A DNA stretch of 64,000 nucleotides from Streblospio benedicti (taxonomy: Eukaryota > Annelida > Polychaeta > Spionida > Spionidae): assembly GCA_019095985.1 (NCBI GenBank), contig CM032661.1, forward strand, positions 26,648,730-26,712,729, given 5' to 3'. The notes under the pieces were generated by a model. It was not told the DNA's origin. It did no database searches and saw only the letters and a program-made list of their open reading frames with translations. Made by a program: the position numbers and the translations under genes. Within the stretch, counting starts at the first letter, position 1. Each line of letters begins with the position of its first letter. Of the stretch, positions 63,123-64,000 are shown piece after piece.

Positions 63123-64000
63123 GAGTAGGATATTGCACACCAACTCAGTAGTTTGGACGTAACGATAGAACTTATTGATGGTGTTTTATCAGTAGAATTA
63201 TTGGAATTGTTTATAAGGCATCTGAATATGTTCAATTTAGGAAATCTAATTCAAATCGCCAAATGTCCTGTCCTTCATTGTACCAGTAGATAAATTATAG
63301 AGGATTAGAATAAGAAACAATTAAAATGTACAATATAACATTATTACTACATACAGAATCATAATGTAAAATGATGGTTGAATATTACAGGCGATGTTTG
63401 CATTGTGAAAATGTTCTATCTGTCCTGTGTTTCATATCCAAATGGACTATTATTTATTTTGTTGTTATTTATACTACGAGTACGTGCTTTGGAGTTCAAC
63501 CAGTAAGTGATATGTTAATAATTCATTTTAACTAAATACCCTTTTACCAATAATTGATGAGTTGAATTTCTAATGTAACAATTGTATAAATATATTGGAG
63601 CAAAATTGAAAATTAGATTTATCAATTACTCAAAAATGAGAGAAACAAACTCACACCCATAATTTGTACAAAGAGTACGCGATTCATTTAAAAAGATTAA
63701 TTCAAACTTATCTATATAAATCTAGTTAAAAAAATGTAAAAATGCTATAATAGTTCCAATAATGAATTTTTGAAACACTATCAATAACCTCTTGGGAGTA
63801 TACATTTGTATGCAGTAAAGTGATTCATAATTTTAAGGGGCAAAGTTATTGAAAATTCATTTTCAAATTGCCCATAAAATTGCCACACAGTAAATAAAAA
63901 AAAATAAGTAATTATCATTATAAAGTATTGTAATTGACTTTTCATATTTTTTTTCCTAAGATGAAATTGAATTTTCAAGTGATATTCATAATTACATAGG
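63123..64000. other. Right edge, presumed IST1 intron
   Basis: AT-rich sequence. I searched the minus strand for exons of the IST1 helical core and saw none, so the N-terminal exons should lie to the right of the window. Confidence 0.4.

Overview
The window is AT-rich animal DNA with spliced genes, long introns, GT-AG junctions and many transposon fossils. A non-vertebrate, probably marine, bilaterian fits best: the LINE, SINE, Helitron-like and CXC-domain repeats are of kinds common in molluscs, brachiopods, hemichordates, lancelets and corals. The sequence alone does not fix the phylum.

Three host genes are recognised, all on the minus strand. (1) 11-4994: a complete SEC14-like (SEC14L2/3/4-type) lipid-transfer protein gene, 11 coding exons, 408 residues, with CRAL-TRIO and GOLD domains. 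(2) 17043-23569: purine nucleoside phosphorylase (PNP), five coding exons covering all but the extreme N-terminus, with catalytic residues conserved. (3) 57132-62368: the last four coding exons of an IST1-like ESCRT-III regulator; its N-terminal exons lie beyond the right edge. The three show no common pathway and look like ordinary neighbours.

The rest is intergenic or intronic and packed with repeats. At 5-17 kb: a short MITE, a GC-rich hexamer array, a 2.2 kb dispersed repeat and a small Helitron-like element. At 18-28 kb: a Harbinger-like MITE, a LINE remnant and, upstream of the visible PNP exons, a second copy of the dispersed repeat that contains a decayed CXC-domain ORF. At 29.6-41.6 kb: a tandem duplication of a multi-kb unit whose first copy carries an inverted, head-to-head pair of CXC-element fragments around a LINE remnant. 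At 41.8-57 kb: fold-back elements, a larger Helitron-like copy with a 74-bp minisatellite and a nested tRNA-derived SINE, a pogo-like MITE and a LINE tail. IST1 introns hold more MITEs and a tandem repeat.

Most notable: a duplicated IST1 linker exon that multiplies a candidate MIT-interacting motif (LGLPDVP); three fragments of one CXC-domain mobile family; two Helitron-like elements with matching ends; and a tandem duplication whose two halves have diverged unequally. I found no rRNA gene, no true tRNA gene and no CRISPR array.
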